Assembly (NCBI GenBank): GCA_900545505.1
Contig: UQZC01000084.1
Location: 1 to 6,991, forward strand
Reading direction: 5' to 3'
DNA from: an uncultured Collinsella sp.
Lineage (GTDB): Bacteria; Actinomycetota; Coriobacteriia; Coriobacteriales; Coriobacteriaceae
DNA length: 6,991 nucleotides
Shown here: piece by piece, positions 5,557 to 6,991 of the stretch
Layout of the letters: every line of letters starts with the position of its first letter
How positions within the stretch are numbered: the stretch's first letter is position 1
The notes under the pieces: model-generated
Databases searched by the model: none
What the model was told of the DNA's origin: nothing
Seen by the model: only the letters and a program-made list of their open reading frames with translations
Made by a program: the position numbers and the translations under genes

Positions 5557-6822
5557 ATGGAAAATGCAAAGTTAAAGAGCAGCAAGGTTTACGCATGGGT
5601 TCTCGTAATCGCGCTCGGCCTTATGTCTGCCGGCACGACCGGATCCTATAGCGTCATCGCGGGCTCCTTCGTCGCACCCGTGTGCGAGGAGTTCGGGTTT
5701 GACTATTCCATCTTCTCGTATTACTTCACCGCAACGCTCATTGGTCTTGCGGCAGCTTTTCCGTTTGTCGGAAAACTCATTCCCAAGGTCGTTGGCAAGG
5801 TTTGGCTCCCCGTTGTCGAGCTTATTTTGCTCGCTGCCGGCGCAGGCATGGCCTTCTACACCGAAGTCTGGATGTTCATCGCCGCTGGCGCCCTGATTGG
5901 CGTTTGCTTCGCCTTCACCACCGGCGTCGCTATGTCCGACGTTATTGACCAGTGGTTCAAAAAATCTGGTGGCCTGGCAATCGGTCTCGCTTGGGCAGTG
6001 AACTCGATTTACATGCTCATCATGAGTCCCGTCATCACCTCTGTCATCGAGGCCGCTGGCTGGAGAACTGGTTATCTGGTGCTCGCCGGTGTTTCCGCAG
6101 TGCTCATTCTCCCAGCTTCCATTCTGATCATCCGCTACAAGCCTCAGGACAAGGGCATGCTGCCCTATGGCCACGTCGAAGGCGAGACGGTCACCGAGAC
6201 CGAGGAGACGACCGAGGATAGCACGCGTGGCGTTAGCTATGCGCGCGCCATTAAGTCGCCTGCCTTCTTCTTCTGCATCGGCTTCCTCTGTCTCGTTCAG
6301 CTCACTTGCTGCATGAACCAGCTCTTCCCGACGTATGCTTCCGAGGTTGGTTTTAGCCCCATGGTGGGCGGCTTCATGGTATCCGCTGCATCGCTCTTCG
6401 ATCTGTTCCTCAATCCGATCGTCGGCACCACTTGCGATAGGTTCGGCAGCACGAAGGCCATTCTGGGCTGGCTCGCTGTCTCCATCCTCTCCTTTGTCAT
6501 GCTCATGATGAGCAGCGGCAACTCGACGCTCAGCATCCTCGCAGCAGGCGTGAACGACGTAATGTACGTCATCGCTGGCACTGCCCTGACCGTTTTGGTT
6601 ATGGATGTCTTTGGCTCCCGCGATTTCGGTCGCATCTTCGCGCTGATCTGCTCCGTGGGCTATATCGTCGGCGCCTTTGGCATGCCCGTTATGATGAAGG
6701 TCTATGAGCTTGTCGGCTCCTTCCAGGGCGTCTTCATCTTCTGCATCGCATGCAACGTTATTATCGGCCTGTTCTTGCTGCTGGCAAAAAAGACTGGTAA
6801 GAACCTCTCTTGGGACGAATAG
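5557..6822 (+). CDS. Major facilitator superfamily transporter, oxalate/formate-antiporter-like
   Basis: The 421-residue protein has twelve predicted membrane helices in two sets of six. First-half helices lie at about 11-34, 51-75, 82-103, 106-128, 138-164 and 170-194; second-half at about 233-258, 265-290, 298-318, 325-350, 357-383 and 388-410. WFKKSGGLAIGLAWA (133-147) after helix 4 and DRFG (294-297) between helices 8 and 9 are typical of the OFA/monocarboxylate branch. The central loop (about 195-232) is very acidic, rich in Glu and Thr. The ATG at 5557 has AGGAG at 5544-5548, overlapping the carbamoyltransferase stop, so the two genes are surely co-transcribed and perhaps translationally coupled. 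By position it should import the guanidino substrate or exchange it for the product. Classical agmatine operons use an amino-acid/polyamine-type antiporter instead. Substrate is not readable from sequence. Confidence 0.88.
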   Translation: MENAKLKSSKVYAWVLVIALGLMSAGTTGSYSVIAGSFVAPVCEEFGFDYSIFSYYFTATLIGLAAAFPFVGKLIPKVVGKVWLPVVELILLAAGAGMAFYTEVWMFIAAGALIGVCFAFTTGVAMSDVIDQWFKKSGGLAIGLAWAVNSIYMLIMSPVITSVIEAAGWRTGYLVLAGVSAVLILPASILIIRYKPQDKGMLPYGHVEGETVTETEETTEDSTRGVSYARAIKSPAFFFCIGFLCLVQLTCCMNQLFPTYASEVGFSPMVGGFMVSAASLFDLFLNPIVGTTCDRFGSTKAILGWLAVSILSFVMLMMSSGNSTLSILAAGVNDVMYVIAGTALTVLVMDVFGSRDFGRIFALICSVGYIVGAFGMPVMMKVYELVGSFQGVFIFCIACNVIIGLFLLLAKKTGKNLSWDE

Positions 6823-6872
6823 TTCGATTCGTCTTAGACATACGCTGTAGGGCTTAACCTGCAGCCGCTTTG

Positions 6873-6901
6873 GGGCATCGACTAACATCGGTGCCCTTTT
6901 T
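6873..6901 (+). terminator. Intrinsic terminator of the deiminase operon
   Basis: GGGCATCGA (6873-6881) pairs with TCGGTGCCC (6888-6896), nine pairs with one G-U, around a 6-base loop. TTTTT (6897-6901) follows. It begins 50 bases after the transporter stop and marks the operon end, so a carbamate kinase is unlikely to be the next gene of this transcript unless there is readthrough. Confidence 0.88.
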
Positions 6902-6906
6902 CATCG

Positions 6907-6939
6907 AATGTGACAAAGGAGCAGCCACTTTGTCACATT
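6907..6939. repeat. Perfect 12-bp inverted repeat after the terminator
   Basis: AATGTGACAAAG (6907-6918) and CTTTGTCACATT (6928-6939) are exact inverted arms with a 9-base spacer. There is no U-run on either side, so it is not a simple second terminator. GCCACT (6924-6929) and AGTGGC (6941-6946) form an overlapping alternative stem. It may be an interspersed intergenic palindrome or an operator for a gene beyond the window. The rest of 6940-6991 shows no supported gene. Confidence 0.75.
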
Positions 6940-6991
6940 GAGTGGCATGTAAATCGAGGTCTAATACTTTTCCGAGAAGTGGCGATTCACA

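Noticed and set aside
6909..6937. CRP-type site TGTGA...TCACA
   Set aside because: The half-sites are separated by 19 bases instead of 6, so the spacing does not fit CRP.
6854..6991. Minus-strand open frame of 45 codons entering from the right edge
   Set aside because: It runs antisense through the terminator and the inverted repeat and has no recognisable domain.
1..6991. CRISPR arrays, tRNA or rRNA genes, insertion-sequence ends
   Set aside because: I saw no regularly spaced direct repeats, no cloverleaf-like segments, and no transposase or flanking terminal repeats.

Overview
The window is high-GC bacterial DNA with strong Shine-Dalgarno sites. The proteins and codon use fit a gut Coriobacteriia member, most likely Collinsella or a relative. 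That placement rests on general character and on a class A penicillin-binding protein with an acidic, Thr/Gly-rich tail. No taxonomic marker gene is present.

Layout. Positions 1-213 carry no gene I can support, only a leader ending in a clear ribosome binding site. From 214 to 2379 (+) lies a class A penicillin-binding protein (glycosyltransferase plus transpeptidase). It is split by an in-frame TGA at 1699-1701, inside a roughly 60-base stretch that does not match the family. The KTG motif therefore falls in a downstream fragment in the same frame. The 3' end of this gene runs straight into the 3' end of a convergent TetR-family regulator (2181-2894, -). The two frames overlap by 199 bases, and each appears to have lost its own end near 2332-2345. 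This looks like a deletion or rearrangement fusion, or an assembly chimera.

The TetR gene diverges from a three-gene + strand operon (3119-6822). The operon encodes an agmatine-deiminase-family enzyme, an ornithine/putrescine-carbamoyltransferase-like enzyme and a 12-helix major facilitator transporter. The intergenic region between them (2895-3118) holds a plausible tetR promoter, two near-identical 14-base operator-like elements and an abutting 15-base palindrome. TetR is thus probably the local regulator of the operon and of itself. A strong intrinsic terminator closes the operon at 6873-6901, followed by a perfect 12-bp inverted repeat.

Working model (inference): the transporter moves a guanidino compound or its product. 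The deiminase converts the guanidino group to a carbamoyl (ureido) group with release of ammonia. The carbamoyltransferase then splits that product with phosphate into an amine and carbamoyl phosphate. This resembles the agmatine deiminase pathway. However, the usual carbamate kinase and amino-acid/polyamine-type antiporter are absent from the window, and the carbamoyltransferase lacks the HCLP and SMG-type signatures of known ornithine enzymes. The true substrate may therefore differ from agmatine. This operon and its operator region are the best candidate for an undescribed system here.
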